A DNA stretch of 64,000 nucleotides from Clostridiaceae bacterium Marseille-Q4149 (GTDB lineage: Bacteria > Bacillota > Clostridia > Oscillospirales > Oscillospiraceae). Made by a program: the position numbers and the translations under genes. The DNA lies in contig CP073691.1 of NCBI GenBank assembly GCA_018228685.1, forward strand, positions 558,001 to 622,000, written 5' to 3'. The notes under the pieces were generated by a model. It ran no database searches, was not told the origin of the DNA, and saw only the letters and a list, made by a program, of their open reading frames with translations. This document shows, piece after piece, positions 43,294 to 52,439 of the stretch. Each line of letters opens with the position of its first letter. Position 1 is the first letter of the stretch.

Positions 43294-44688
43294 TCAGAAT
43301 TCGGCGTTGCCCACGGTGCGGGGATGAAGCTCCACATCCCGGATGTTGCTGACGCCCGTCAGATACATGACCATGCGTTCAAAGCCCAGGCCGAAGCCCG
43401 CATGGCGGCAGCTGCCGTAGCGCCGCAGGTCGCAGTACCACCAGTAGTCCTCGGGCTTCATGCCCAGCTCCCGGATGCGGGCCTCCAGCACCTCCAGCCG
43501 CTCCTCGCGCTGACTGCCGCCGATGATCTCGCCGATGCCGGGCACCAGGCAGTCCGCCGCGGCCACGGTCTTGCCGTCGTCGTTCAGGCGCATATAGAAG
43601 GCTTTGATCTCCTTGGGATAGTCGGTGACGAACACCGGCCGCTGATAGATCTGCTCGGTGAGATACCGCTCGTGCTCGGTCTGCAGGTCCGTGCCCCAGT
43701 CCACCCGGTACTCGAACCTGTCGTTGTGCTTTTTCAGGATCTCCACCGCCTCGGTGTAGCTGACCCGGGCGAAATCGGAGGTGGCCACATGCTCCAGCCG
43801 GGCCTTGAGGCCCTTGTCCACGAAGCTGTTGAAGAAGTTGATCTCGTCGGGGCAGCGCTCCAGCACCCGGGTGATGATGTGCTTGATCATGGCCTCGGCA
43901 ACGTCCATATCACCGGCCAGGTCGCAGAAGGCCATCTCCGGCTCGATCATCCAGAACTCGGCGGCGTGGCGCTGGGTGTTGGAGTTCTCGGCCCGGAAGG
44001 TGGGGCCGAAGGTATACACATCGCCGAAGGCCATGGCGAAGTTCTCGGCGTTCAGCTGGCCGGACACGGTGAGGCTGGTTTTCTTGCCGAAGAAATCCTG
44101 GCTGTAGTCCACCTGGCCCTCCGGGGTCTTGGGCACGTTGTTCAGGTCCAGGGTGGTCACCTGGAACATCTCGCCTGCGCCCTCGCAGTCGGAGCCGGTG
44201 ATGATGGGGGTGTGGACATACACAAAGCCCCGGCTCTGGAAGAACTCATGCACGGCATAGGCCGCCGCGCTGCGAACCCGGAAGGTGGCGGAAAACAGGT
44301 TGGTCCGGGGACGCAGATGCTGGATGGTCCGCAGGAATTCCACGCTGTGGCGCTTTTTCTGCAGGGGATAGTCCGGCGTGGACCGGCCCTCCACGGCGAT
44401 CTCGGCAGCCCGCAGCTCCAGGGGCTGCTTGGCCTCCGGCGTCAGCACCACGGCACCCCGGACGATCAGGGCCGCGCCCACGTTCTGTCCCGCGATTTCC
44501 TTATAATTATGCAGTTCATCGGCGCTCATGACCACCTGCAAATTGCGGAAGCAGGAGCCGTCGTTGAGCTCGATGAAGCCGAAGGTCTTCATATCCCGGA
44601 TGGTGCGGGCCCAGCCGCACACGGTGATCTCCTTGCCGCCCAGTTGCTCCTGGTCGGCAAAGATGGCTGCGATTTTCATGCGATCCAT
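43294..44688 (-). CDS. asnS: Asparagine-tRNA ligase
   Basis: Charges tRNA-Asn with asparagine. The 464-residue class II synthetase has an N-terminal OB fold ([22 protein letters not shown]), motif 1 region ([18 protein letters not shown]), motif 2 ([15 protein letters not shown]) and motif 3 ([15 protein letters not shown]). Full length. Its promoter is at 44722-44750. Confidence 0.97.
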   Translation of the reverse strand: MDRMKIAAIFADQEQLGGKEITVCGWARTIRDMKTFGFIELNDGSCFRNLQVVMSADELHNYKEIAGQNVGAALIVRGAVVLTPEAKQPLELRAAEIAVEGRSTPDYPLQKKRHSVEFLRTIQHLRPRTNLFSATFRVRSAAAYAVHEFFQSRGFVYVHTPIITGSDCEGAGEMFQVTTLDLNNVPKTPEGQVDYSQDFFGKKTSLTVSGQLNAENFAMAFGDVYTFGPTFRAENSNTQRHAAEFWMIEPEMAFCDLAGDMDVAEAMIKHIITRVLERCPDEINFFNSFVDKGLKARLEHVATSDFARVSYTEAVEILKKHNDRFEYRVDWGTDLQTEHERYLTEQIYQRPVFVTDYPKEIKAFYMRLNDDGKTVAAADCLVPGIGEIIGGSQREERLEVLEARIRELGMKPEDYWWYCDLRRYGSCRHAGFGLGFERMVMYLTGVSNIRDVELHPRTVGNAEF

Positions 44689-44721
44689 CTTGATCTCTCC
44701 TTGTAGTACAGATAATTTATT

Positions 44722-44750
44722 ATTATATGCCGTTTCCCCGGGCTTTGCAA
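44722..44750 (-). promoter_or_regulatory. Sigma-A promoter of asnS
   Basis: On the minus strand TTGCAA (44745-44750) and TATAAT (44722-44727) are 17 bases apart, 33 bases before the start codon. Confidence 0.75.
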
Positions 44751-44754
44751 GGCT

Positions 44755-45528
44755 TTATTGCAGCTTTTGCTGCCGCATCCAGACGTCCATCACCAGGCTG
44801 TGGGGCAGCAGCTTCGTCAGCCCCGCCTGGAACCGGGCCACAAAGCCGTACTGGGACACATCCTTGCCCCGCTTGGCGTCCCGCCAGGCCCGCTGCACCA
44901 GCTGCTCCGGCTCATACATGGCCACATATTTTTTCACCACGGATTCGCCGCCGTCGCCGGTGGCCCGGTCAAAGAAGGCCGTCCGGGTCCAGAAGGGGCA
45001 CAGGGCCATGACCCGGACGCCCCGGCTCCGCAGCTCCCGGTTCATAGCCCGGCTGAAGCTCAGCACAAAGGCCTTGGTGGCCCCGTACACGTTGATATAG
45101 GGGATGGGCTGGAACGCCGCCACCGAAGCAATATTGATGATCTGCCCGCCCCGGGGCATATAAGGAACCGTCAGCTGGCACAGGGCCATCACCGCCTGAC
45201 AGTTCAGGTCCACCATGTTCAGGTTGGTCTCCAGAGGCGTGTCCGTCACGGCCCGGAACTTGCCGAAGCCGCTGGCGTTTACCAGAAGGCCCACCTCCAC
45301 CGGCTCCTCCGCCAGGGCGTCGGCATAGGTCTGGAAGCTGCCCCGGTCCGTCAGGTCCAGGGCCAGGGGGCGGATGGGATAGGGAACCTGATCCCGCAGC
45401 TCCTTCAGGGCCTTCTGGTGGCGGGCGATGACCCATACCTCATCGAAGCGGCCGAAGCTGTCCACGGTTTCGGCGAACCGGCGGCCCATGCCGCTGGATG
45501 CGCCGGTGATGACGGCAATTTTCTTCAT
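44755..45528 (-). CDS. SDR family oxidoreductase
   Basis: Start is ATG at 45528 (MKKIAVITGASSGMG). The 257-residue protein has the nucleotide-binding GASSGMGR motif, LVNASGFG near 90, the catalytic Ser in NIASVAAF near 138 and YGATKAF (Tyr-xxx-Lys) near 151. It is a classical short-chain dehydrogenase; substrate unknown. Its end lies five bases from the asnS -35 box. Confidence 0.9.
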   Translation of the reverse strand: MKKIAVITGASSGMGRRFAETVDSFGRFDEVWVIARHQKALKELRDQVPYPIRPLALDLTDRGSFQTYADALAEEPVEVGLLVNASGFGKFRAVTDTPLETNLNMVDLNCQAVMALCQLTVPYMPRGGQIINIASVAAFQPIPYINVYGATKAFVLSFSRAMNRELRSRGVRVMALCPFWTRTAFFDRATGDGGESVVKKYVAMYEPEQLVQRAWRDAKRGKDVSQYGFVARFQAGLTKLLPHSLVMDVWMRQQKLQ

Positions 45529-45677
45529 AAGGATGTCCTCCTGTGGATTTCTGGGGATGATTATACCAGAAAATGGTTTCCGTGACAAGGGAAAAGCCGG
45601 TGTTCTGCCGCCGGGAAGCCGGGCATATAGTGATGGTGCATAGTATGGCTTAGGAGTGGTGCGCTATCAAAGGGAAC

Positions 45678-45914
45678 ATGGAGGAGCGGGCCTGTCAGCT
45701 GGCCCTTTACCTGATAGAAAACCGGGCAACGGTGCGTGCGGCGGCGGGGAAATTCGGCGTCAGCAAGTCCACGGTGCATAAGGACCTGTCCGAGCGGCTG
45801 CCGGCCTATAACCGGGCGCTGTATCTGCAGGTGAAGGAGGTGCTGGACGAAAACAAGGCCCAGCGGCACATACGGGGCGGCCTGGCCACCCGGCGGAAGT
45901 ATAAGGGAGAGTAA
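45678..45914 (+). CDS. spoIIID: Sporulation transcriptional regulator SpoIIID
   Basis: SpoIIID controls mother-cell genes after engulfment. The 78-residue protein has the helix-turn-helix ATVRAAAGKFGVSKSTVHKDLSERL and the basic C-terminus HIRGGLATRRKYKGE typical of the family. AAAGGGAAC precedes the ATG at short spacing. Its presence supports a spore-forming host. Confidence 0.95.
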   Translation: MEERACQLALYLIENRATVRAAAGKFGVSKSTVHKDLSERLPAYNRALYLQVKEVLDENKAQRHIRGGLATRRKYKGE

Positions 45915-45916
45915 AA

Positions 45917-45950
45917 TATAAGGTGCGGGATGTAAGTCCCGCACCTTATA
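45917..45950. terminator. Hairpin terminator between spoIIID and the anti-sigma gene
   Basis: ATAAGGTGCGGGA and TCCCGCACCTTAT form a 13-bp stem around a TGTAAG loop. The genes converge on it, so it likely works in both directions. Confidence 0.8.
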
Positions 45951-45955
45951 TGCGC

Positions 45956-47116
45956 TTATGCCGCCCCGGTGGGGCTTTGGGGCATGCCGGCAATGTAGGT
46001 ATCCGCCACCGCCGGAACGTAATAGGGGCGATAGCACACGCCCTGCTCCCCGTCGTCACATTCCGCCCAGAACACATAGTAGGGCATGAAGTACCGGTCC
46101 GTCTGCCGGGCCAGGTATTGCAGGTCCACCCGCTTGACCCGGTCCTCCCCCGGGAAGGGCTCCCAGGCGGACAGGTGCTGCCCCGCCGCCAGCCGCTGCC
46201 GGGCCTGGTCCACAGTCGCCAGCGGATAAGCTCCCACCGTGTTGGCGTCGGACAGCTCCGGCCGATACAGCCGGAGCTCACAGCTGCCGCCGGACAGCCG
46301 GACCCACGTTTTCAGGATGCTGCGCTGAAGGATGCCCTGGGTCAGGTCCTCCTCCGGCCGGTAGAAATACAGGGAATAGCCGCCGCTGTCCCGGGCGGCC
46401 ATAAAGTACCGGGCCTGTTCCCCGAAAACGGCCCCATACTGCTCCAGCAGCCACGCCGCAGCAGCATCAGGGGTCAGAGATGCCAGCTCCGACCGGGAAA
46501 GCTTCACCCACAGCTCTCCACTCTCCCCCACGGTCACGGTGACATCCTTCCACGTCAGCGCCAGCTCCGTGGGACCCCCTCTGACGGCAAACGTCACGCC
46601 GCACTGCCAGGTTTCCCCGGCCCAGGCGTCCTCCATGGCGGCCTGCACCGTCTCGTCCGGCACCCGGACCTCCACGGCGGCCTGGGCCACGTCCGCCCCC
46701 GCCGCCGCCGCCAGCTGCTCCATGGTCCGCCGCAGCTGCGCATAGTCTCCGCCGCCGGTGCGGAAGCCGTTGGTCACGTCCATGCAGGTGGTGTTGCGGA
46801 ACACCGGCAGGGCGGCAAGCTCCATGCCCTCCTGCCACGGTCCGCCGTCATAGGCGGCAAATTCCTCCGCCGACAGCCGGTAATCTCCCATGCCGCCGTA
46901 GTCCCTGTCGATGGTCAGCACCGGCAGGTCCGGGTCCGGGGTGGGTTCCGCCGGGCGGCCTGCCAGCGCCCAGGCTCCCGCCGCCAGCAGCAGACACGCT
47001 GCCGCCGCGGCCAGCGGCTTCCATCGCGGTCTCCGCCGGGACCGGGCGGCCTGGGTCTCCTCCAAAAGCTCCTGGGGCAATTCATTCATGGCGTCGCTGA
47101 GCTGTTCCGGGTTCAT
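45956..47116 (-). CDS. Probable membrane anti-sigma factor
   Basis: The 386-residue protein has an N-terminal cytosolic segment (1-30, acidic then RSRRRPRWK), one membrane helix (about 33-50) and a large extracytoplasmic region. It overlaps the ECF sigma gene by four bases, the usual arrangement for a sigma factor and its anchored inhibitor. I see no zinc-binding HxxxCxxC motif. The outside domain is unrecognised and may sense the signal. Confidence 0.7.
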   Translation of the reverse strand: MNPEQLSDAMNELPQELLEETQAARSRRRPRWKPLAAAAACLLLAAGAWALAGRPAEPTPDPDLPVLTIDRDYGGMGDYRLSAEEFAAYDGGPWQEGMELAALPVFRNTTCMDVTNGFRTGGGDYAQLRRTMEQLAAAAGADVAQAAVEVRVPDETVQAAMEDAWAGETWQCGVTFAVRGGPTELALTWKDVTVTVGESGELWVKLSRSELASLTPDAAAAWLLEQYGAVFGEQARYFMAARDSGGYSLYFYRPEEDLTQGILQRSILKTWVRLSGGSCELRLYRPELSDANTVGAYPLATVDQARQRLAAGQHLSAWEPFPGEDRVKRVDLQYLARQTDRYFMPYYVFWAECDDGEQGVCYRPYYVPAVADTYIAGMPQSPTGAA

Positions 47117-47673
47117 ATGTCAAAGCCCTCCTTTTCCAGATAGGTCCGCAGCCCCTGGCGGGTGCGGTACAGCTGACTCTTGACCGCCGGTACGCTGATG
47201 CCGCAGACCCGGGCTGTCTCCGCCAGGGAGTCGGCATAGTAATAGCGGCAGAGAAACGCCCGGCGGGCGGGAAGCGGCAGCGTCCGGAGATAGTCGCCTA
47301 TGGCCCGGCCCAGCTCCGCCAGGTCCAGGGCCTCCTCCGGGGTGGCAGCGCCGGACACGCAGTCCCCCAGCTCCTCCAGGGACAGGGCGTATTGGGACCC
47401 GCCCCGCTTGGCCCGGCCCCGGGTCCGCCATCGGTCGATGGACAGCTGCCGGGTGATGCGGCCCAGATAGGTGGCCAGCACCTGGGGCCGGTGGGGCGGC
47501 ATGGAGCCCCATGCCCGCAGATAGGTGTCGTTGACGGTCTCCCGGCTGTCCTCCCGGTCCGCCAGGATGTGGAAGGCGATGGCCGACAGATACCGGCCAT
47601 ACTGCCGGTCCGTCTGGCGGATGGCCTCCTCATCCCGCTGCCAGTACAGGGTCACGATGTCGCGGTCCTCCAT
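47113..47673 (-). CDS. ECF-type RNA polymerase sigma factor
   Basis: The 186-residue protein has region 2 (YGRYLSAIAFHILADREDSRETVNDTYLRAW) and region 4 (PARRAFLCRYYYADSLAETA, VCGISVPAVKSQLYRTRQGL). Start ATG 47673 behind AAAGGAG. Paired with the membrane protein at 45956-47116. Regulon unknown. Confidence 0.92.
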   Translation of the reverse strand: MEDRDIVTLYWQRDEEAIRQTDRQYGRYLSAIAFHILADREDSRETVNDTYLRAWGSMPPHRPQVLATYLGRITRQLSIDRWRTRGRAKRGGSQYALSLEELGDCVSGAATPEEALDLAELGRAIGDYLRTLPLPARRAFLCRYYYADSLAETARVCGISVPAVKSQLYRTRQGLRTYLEKEGFDI

Positions 47674-47820
47674 GGTGACATTCTCCTTTCGTGTTGCTTC
47701 TGCCTGTCATCCCGTCAAAAAATCCCGGCGGTTTCGCGGAAAAGGGGAAAAAATTTTTTATGATGCCTCTATTATGCCGCCGGGGCCGGGGTCCGTCAAG
47801 ACAAATGCGCCGAAAAAGGC

Positions 47821-47849
47821 TTGCCCAAACGCCCCCCCGGCTGTATAAT
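47821..47849 (+). promoter_or_regulatory. Sigma-A promoter of the PfkB-family gene
   Basis: TTGCCC (47821-47826), 17 bases, TATAAT (47844-47849); the start codon follows at 47880. Confidence 0.7.
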
Positions 47850-47879
47850 GGAGAAAACAGTCACAGGAGGGCAAATAAT

Positions 47880-48812
47880 ATGGGAATCGTGGTGCTGGGC
47901 GCCGTTTTCGTGGATATCAAGGGATATCCCACGTCCACCTATATCCCCGGCGGGCGCAATGTGGGCCGGGTGGAGCAGGTTCCCGGCGGCGTCAGCCGCA
48001 ATGTGGTGGAGGACATCGCCAATGTGGAGCTGCGTCCCACCTTTGTCAGCCTGGTGGACGACACCGGCCTGGGGGCCGACGTGGTGCGCCAGCTGAAAAA
48101 TCACAAGGTCAACACCGATTATGTCCTGCCCACCCCCGACGGCATGGGCACCTGGCTGGCGGTGTTCGACAACCAGGGGGATGTGTGCGCCGCCATCAGC
48201 AAGCGCCCGGACCTGCGGCCTCTGATCGCCCTGCTGGACGAAAAGGGGGACGAGATCTTCCGGGATGCCGACAGCATCGCCCTGGAGATCGACATGGACA
48301 AGGAGATCGTCAAGCGGGTTTTCCAGTACGCCAAAAAATACGGCAAGGACGTGTATGCGGTGGTGTCCAACATGAGCATCGCCGTGGAGCGCCGGGACTT
48401 TTTGCAGCAGACCAGCTGCTTTGTCTGCAACCAGCAGGAGATGGGCATCCTGTTCTCCGATGACTACTCGGAAAAGACTCCCGAGGAGCTGAAGGAGATC
48501 CTGGCCCTGAAGATCCGCAGCGCCCGGATCCCCCGGATGATCGTCACCATGGGGAGCCAGGGGGCGGTGTACGCCGACTGCACCGGGGAGCGGGGCGCGT
48601 GCCCGGGTCGCAAGGTGGATGTGAAGGACACCACCGGCGCGGGAGACGCCTTCTTCGCCGGGTCCACCATCGGCCTGACCTATGGCAAGACCCTGGCCGA
48701 GTCCTGCGAGATCGGCACCCGGCTGGCGGCCTCCACCATCTGCACCAGCGGCAACGTGTGTCCCCGGTTCCTGCCGGAGGAGTTCGGCCTGGACGTGGCG
48801 GTAACGGACTGA
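47880..48812 (+). CDS. PfkB family carbohydrate/nucleoside kinase
   Basis: Start is ATG at 47880, with AGGAGGG 8 bases before. The 310-residue protein shows ribokinase-fold signatures: PGGVSRNVVEDIANV near 37 and DTTGAGDAFFAGSTIGL near 250, which holds the catalytic Asp. Substrate unknown. A two-helix membrane protein follows 10 bases downstream. Confidence 0.9.
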   Translation: MGIVVLGAVFVDIKGYPTSTYIPGGRNVGRVEQVPGGVSRNVVEDIANVELRPTFVSLVDDTGLGADVVRQLKNHKVNTDYVLPTPDGMGTWLAVFDNQGDVCAAISKRPDLRPLIALLDEKGDEIFRDADSIALEIDMDKEIVKRVFQYAKKYGKDVYAVVSNMSIAVERRDFLQQTSCFVCNQQEMGILFSDDYSEKTPEELKEILALKIRSARIPRMIVTMGSQGAVYADCTGERGACPGRKVDVKDTTGAGDAFFAGSTIGLTYGKTLAESCEIGTRLAASTICTSGNVCPRFLPEEFGLDVAVTD

Positions 48813-48822
48813 GGAGGGCGGC

Positions 48823-49056
48823 ATGAAGCGGATCGACGAGTGCACGAATATGACCGTGCTGGTGGCCCTGCTGGTGGTGGGTATCCTGCTGGTGATGGGG
48901 GCCTACCGCATCTTCTCCTATCTGTGCGAAAACGCGGCCCTGGACGCCCGGACCTTCCTGCTGGGGGCGGCCTGCCTGCTGCTGGCAGTGGTGGGCTTTC
49001 TGCTGGCCCGCCGCAGCTTCCGACGGCTCCAGTACCTGCGGGACAACGAGGAATAG
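48823..49056 (+). CDS. Small two-helix membrane protein
   Basis: A 77-residue protein with helices at about 10-30 and 42-62 and a charged tail (RRSFRRLQYLRDNEE). Unrecognised family. It follows the PfkB-family gene by 10 bases behind GAGGAGGGC and is probably co-transcribed. Confidence 0.65.
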   Translation: MKRIDECTNMTVLVALLVVGILLVMGAYRIFSYLCENAALDARTFLLGAACLLLAVVGFLLARRSFRRLQYLRDNEE

Positions 49057-49139
49057 GGCTGACTATAGGCAGCGGCACCCCGGAACAGGGCGGGACACCC
49101 CCGGGACAGGCCCGGGATAAAGCGAGACAAAAATACAGT

Positions 49140-49171
49140 GCACCCCTCGGCGCAGACGCGCCGGGGGGTGC
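49140..49171. terminator. GC-rich hairpin terminator
   Basis: GCACCCCTCGGCGC pairs with GCGCCGGGGGGTGC around AGAC, with one G-T wobble. It lies between convergent genes. Confidence 0.7.
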
Positions 49172-49178
49172 TGAAATT

Positions 49179-50318
49179 TTATCGGGCCAGGTCGGCCACC
49201 GCCCGGACGGCGGTGTCGATCTCCTGAGGAGTGTTGAAGGGGGAGAAGCTGAAGCGCACGATGCCCTGGCGCTCCGTGCCCAGGGCACGGTGGAGCCGGG
49301 GAGCGCAGTGGGCCCCGGGGCGGGTGGCGATGCCCCAGCCCTGTAAGAGGGCGTCGGACACCTCGCCGGAGTCCAGGCCCCGGATGTTCAGGGACACGAT
49401 GGCCGCCCGGCAAGGGGCGGAAAAGTCGCCGTATACCCGGACGCCGGGAATGTCCCGGACTCCCAGGTAAAACCGCCGCATCAGGGTGTGCTCCCGGGCG
49501 TACAGATTCTCCACCCCCTCTGCCAGGAGATACTCCAGGGCGGCGTGAAGCCCCGCCAGCCCGTGGCTGTTGAGGGTCCCGGCCTCCAGCCGGGTGGGGT
49601 AGGCGGCGGGCTGGTCCGGGTCGAAGGAGTGGACGCCGCTGCCGCCCCGCAGCAGGGGCCGGATCTCCACCCCCGGGCGGATGCACAGGCCGCCGGTGCC
49701 CTGGGGCCCCAGCAGGCTCTTGTGGCCGGTGAAGCACAGAACGTCCGCCCCCAGGGCCGTCATGTCCAGGGGGACGGCCCCCGCCGTCTGGGAGGCGTCC
49801 AGGATCAGGAGGGCCCCGTGGGCATGGGCCAGGGCGGCGATGCGGGGGATATCCGGCATATCGCCGGTGACGTTGGAGGCGTGGGTGCACACCACAGCCC
49901 GGGTGTTGGGCCGGAACAGCCCCTCCAGGGCGTCATAGTCCAGGCGGCCGTTTCCGTCCGCCGGAAGGAAGCTCAGGCCCATGCCCTGCCGCTGCAGGGC
50001 ATACAGGGGCCGCAGCACCGAGTTGTGCTCCAAGTCTGTGGAAATGGCGTGGTCCTCCGGGGTCAGCAGGCCGCAGATGGCCATATTCAGGGCCATGGTG
50101 GAGTTGGCGGTGAAGGCCACATGGTCCGGCCGGGGACAGCCCAGCAGCCGGGCCGCCAGGCACCGGGTATCGTACACCGTCCGGGAGGCGGCCATGGAGG
50201 CCCCGTGGGCTCCCCGGGCGGCGTTGCCCGCCGTGCAGATGGCCTCCGCCACTGCCCGGGCCACCTGGGGCGGCTTGTGCAGGGAGGTGGCGGCGCTGTC
50301 CAGATAGATTTCCGTCAT
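49179..50318 (-). CDS. Cysteine desulfurase family aminotransferase (class V)
   Basis: The 379-residue PLP enzyme starts at ATG 50318 (MTEIYLDSAATS) and overlaps the DUF3343 stop. Motifs: DSAATSLHKP, the Asp in LLILDASQTAG near 192, the PLP Lys in CFTGHKSLLGPQG near 216, and EAGTLNSHGLAGLHAAL. This subfamily (EF2568-like) occurs with DUF3343 and selenium/molybdenum hydroxylase genes. A sulfur- or selenium-delivery role is inferred. Confidence 0.88.
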   Translation of the reverse strand: MTEIYLDSAATSLHKPPQVARAVAEAICTAGNAARGAHGASMAASRTVYDTRCLAARLLGCPRPDHVAFTANSTMALNMAICGLLTPEDHAISTDLEHNSVLRPLYALQRQGMGLSFLPADGNGRLDYDALEGLFRPNTRAVVCTHASNVTGDMPDIPRIAALAHAHGALLILDASQTAGAVPLDMTALGADVLCFTGHKSLLGPQGTGGLCIRPGVEIRPLLRGGSGVHSFDPDQPAAYPTRLEAGTLNSHGLAGLHAALEYLLAEGVENLYAREHTLMRRFYLGVRDIPGVRVYGDFSAPCRAAIVSLNIRGLDSGEVSDALLQGWGIATRPGAHCAPRLHRALGTERQGIVRFSFSPFNTPQEIDTAVRAVADLAR

Positions 50319-50536
50319 CAGAACATCTCCAATACGCAGCAGGGGCCGTGGCCGATGCCGTTTTCCTCTAAAGCCGCCGTCAGGACGGCTTGGTCGCCGG
50401 GGGCCGCCTTCCAGGCCAGGCCGCACCCGGCGGAGATCCGGGAGGGCAGGGGAATGATGCGCCCCGGCAGGGACAGCCGGGTGAACAGAGCCTCCGCCGC
50501 CAGGGCCTGGGCCGTCTCCTGAAAGGAGATCACCAA
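50318..50536 (-). pseudogene. DUF3343 protein, start lost
   Basis: The frame reads VISFQETAQALAAEALFT to LPGRIIPLPSRISAGCGLAW and ends CVLEMF, matching small DUF3343 putative Se/S-carrier proteins. The family begins a few residues earlier with a Met and a ribosome binding site; here the upstream bases belong to the ylmC/ymxH remnant and only a TTG without SD is available. The gene may be silent or translated poorly, although its partner downstream is intact. Confidence 0.7.
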
Positions 50537-50539
50537 GGC

Positions 50540-50690
50540 GGGGGTGCGCTGCCGGTTCTTCGGTCTGTTCGGCCGGGGCGAGGATTATTACATTCCCTGG
50601 GACTGCGTCCAGCGGTTCGGAGAGGACATCATCCTCATCGACAAGCCCTTCCAGCGCCGGGAGGGCGAAAAGAAAAAGCGGCGCTGGTAA
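50540..50690 (+). pseudogene. YlmC/YmxH-type PRC-barrel sporulation protein, 3' part only
   Basis: Reading GVRCRFFGLFGRGEDYYIPW, then CVQRFGEDIILIDKPF and a basic tail, matches the C-terminal half of YlmC/YmxH proteins. The first half (about 35 residues) and any promoter are missing. It abuts the divergent DUF3343 gene, which has lost its own start, so one deletion removed both 5' ends. Confidence 0.8.
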
Positions 50691-50729
50691 ACACATGGCC
50701 GCGCCTACAGGTGCGGCCATGTGTTTACC
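50686..50729. terminator. 17-bp hairpin terminator
   Basis: GGTAAACACATGGCCGC (50686-50702) and its complement (50713-50729). It follows the ylmC remnant stop codon. A second stem (ATGCCGCCG and CGGCGGCAT, about 50741-50777) with A-runs lies next and should end the 50788-51888 gene on the minus strand. Confidence 0.8.
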
Positions 50730-50787
50730 CTGCAAAAAAAATGCCGCCGGCGCGGCAAACCCTGCGTCGGCGGCATTCCTGCCGATT

Positions 50788-51888
50788 TTATTTTTCCTGC
50801 TGCTCCGTATCCTCTCCGCCGATCAGCAGCTGCCGCTGCTGGTTCAGCAAATAGGAGAGGTGCTCCCGGTCCGTGGTGTAATAAATACGGTTTCCCTCCA
50901 CCAGGCAGGTAACAAGCCCCGCATTCACCAGCTTGCTCATATGGTGGTGAATGGTGTTGCGGGCCAGGCCGAAATGGTTGCACAGCTGCTGACCGTAGAC
51001 CGCCGGATGATCCCTCAGATAACAGAGAATGTCAAACCGGGTCTTGTCCCCGATGATCCGGATGGCGTCATATACCTGGGAGGCGCTGCTGTTTTCCGCC
51101 AGGGTGCGCCGCAGCGACAGCCGCATAACTCCGCAGCAGATCAGCACGCTGCCGTCCTCCTGCTCCATGGAGAGGTTGGTATCCGGTCCCATCAGAAAGG
51201 GAATCAGGTGATAATGCACCTCCGGCGTGATGGCCAGGCTGGAGGTCTCCCGGAGATAGCTCTCCGTCCCCAGGCCCTCCACCTCCCGGCAGAAGGCCTC
51301 TATGATCTCCTGAATGCGGCCGGACTCCGTCTCCAGCGCCGCTATGGCCGGGCGCAGACAGGCTGCGATCTCCGGCAGCAGAGTCCGGTAATTCTGGTGG
51401 ATCTCCAGCAGAGCCAGGCGGCTCTCCGTGGGGATCGTCAGCGCCAGCACCCGGGAAACCAGCTTTGCGGCAGCCCCGGCGGCAGGGCCGGACTGCTCCT
51501 CCAGGCTCAGCGAGATCATCATGTTTCGCGCCGTCTCGTCCGGCGTCAGGCGCTCCATCTGCTGCATCAGGGTCTCAAAGTCCTGCCGGCGGGACAGCAT
51601 GGGATAGAAGAACAGAAAAGCCGGACTATAGGATCCGATGGTGCTGTAGGAAAAGCCCTTGATGTCGCCGAACAGACGCTGCAGGGTCTCTGCCGGGACG
51701 GAAACCTCCGTGTCCAGGTCCTGCAGCAGCTCCCGCAGGGCGGCGCTGGCCCGATGGAAGGGCTCCGCCTTCCGGACGCCCCGGGCCTGTAAGCGCTCCT
51801 CCAGCCGGTCCAGGGTATGGCCGTTGGCCCGGGAGCCTAAGTACGCCAGAGCCTCCAGCGCCGGGTTGATCTCGTGCAAAATTTCCAT
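50788..51888 (-). CDS. ArsR-type winged-helix regulator with long N-terminal domain
   Basis: Start is ATG at 51888 (MEILHEINPALEALAYLG). The 366-residue protein is helical for about 270 residues. It then has a winged helix (RIIGDKTRFDILCYLRDHPA, YGQQLCNHFGLARNTIHHHM, GLVTCLVEGNRIYYTT, about 285-345), as in ArsR proteins. Its effector is unknown. It lies head-to-head with the cobalamin locus and could respond to the same or a related signal. Promoter TTGTTT/TATAAT at 51980-52008. Confidence 0.85.
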   Translation of the reverse strand: MEILHEINPALEALAYLGSRANGHTLDRLEERLQARGVRKAEPFHRASAALRELLQDLDTEVSVPAETLQRLFGDIKGFSYSTIGSYSPAFLFFYPMLSRRQDFETLMQQMERLTPDETARNMMISLSLEEQSGPAAGAAAKLVSRVLALTIPTESRLALLEIHQNYRTLLPEIAACLRPAIAALETESGRIQEIIEAFCREVEGLGTESYLRETSSLAITPEVHYHLIPFLMGPDTNLSMEQEDGSVLICCGVMRLSLRRTLAENSSASQVYDAIRIIGDKTRFDILCYLRDHPAVYGQQLCNHFGLARNTIHHHMSKLVNAGLVTCLVEGNRIYYTTDREHLSYLLNQQRQLLIGGEDTEQQEK

Positions 51889-51979
51889 GACAGTGCTCTT
51901 CCTTTGCTTCTTTGACGGATGCGGACAGGCTTTCCCGGGGAGCATCCCGCGGTTTTCTCGCCCTGTCCCACTGGCCTTG

Positions 51980-52008
51980 ATTATACATCCTTTTTTCCGG
52001 CAAAACAA
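51980..52008 (-). promoter_or_regulatory. Promoter of the ArsR-type regulator
   Basis: On the minus strand TTGTTT (52003-52008) and TATAAT (51980-51985) are 17 bases apart, 92 bases before the start codon. Confidence 0.6.
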
Positions 52009-52079
52009 GGGGACTCCGCGCCGCTGCGGCGGTTTTTTGCAGTCCTGCAATACAGAGCCGTTTTGCATGGGGCGGACCG

Positions 52080-52108
52080 TTGACTTTTCCGGGGGAATCG
52101 TGTATGAT
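52080..52108 (+). promoter_or_regulatory. Promoter of the cobalamin locus
   Basis: TTGACT (52080-52085), 17 bases, TATGAT (52103-52108). A transcript would begin near 52115, just before the riboswitch. Confidence 0.7.
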
Positions 52109-52149
52109 AAGAATGGCTCTGTGGGGACACGGGGCCGGAAAGTGAATCG

Positions 52150-52400
52150 TGTCCGAGGATGCTGTGTGGCTGTCCGCTGCAAAGGCCCCTGTGGGGGTCA
52201 GGCGGCAGCCTGAAAGGAACGGGGTCAGAAGCCCCACGCGAACGGCACTGTGGGCGCAAGGATGCACCGAAGCGGCAAGGCCGCCGGGACGAAAGTCCGC
52301 CATTGGGGGCACCCCCCCGAGAAGGTAGGATGCAAACGAGGAGCCATCGGCTCCACGGCGCGAGGCAGGAGAATTGCACGGCGGAGGACATTCAGCGCGG
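52150..52400 (+). promoter_or_regulatory. Cobalamin (AdoCbl-type) riboswitch
   Basis: Core elements occur in the right order: GAAAGGAACGGGGTCAGAAG (about 52212), CGGCACTGTG (52243-52252), AAGTCCGCCATTGGGGG (about 52292-52308), CCGAGAAGG (52317-52325), and AGGATGCAAACGAGGAGCC (52327-52345), close to the GATGA/AGCCAGGAGACC region of cobalamin riboswitches. A terminator follows at 52440. Limits are approximate. It should turn the downstream gene off when cobalamin is plentiful. Confidence 0.85.
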
Positions 52401-52439
52401 CGGGCGTTTTCTTCGTTGGGCGCAGACAGGATCCATGCG

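Noticed and set aside
45600..45660. Sigma-E-type promoter before spoIIID
   Set aside because: GCATATAG and CATAGTAT are present, but the spacing does not match the sigma-E consensus well enough to claim.
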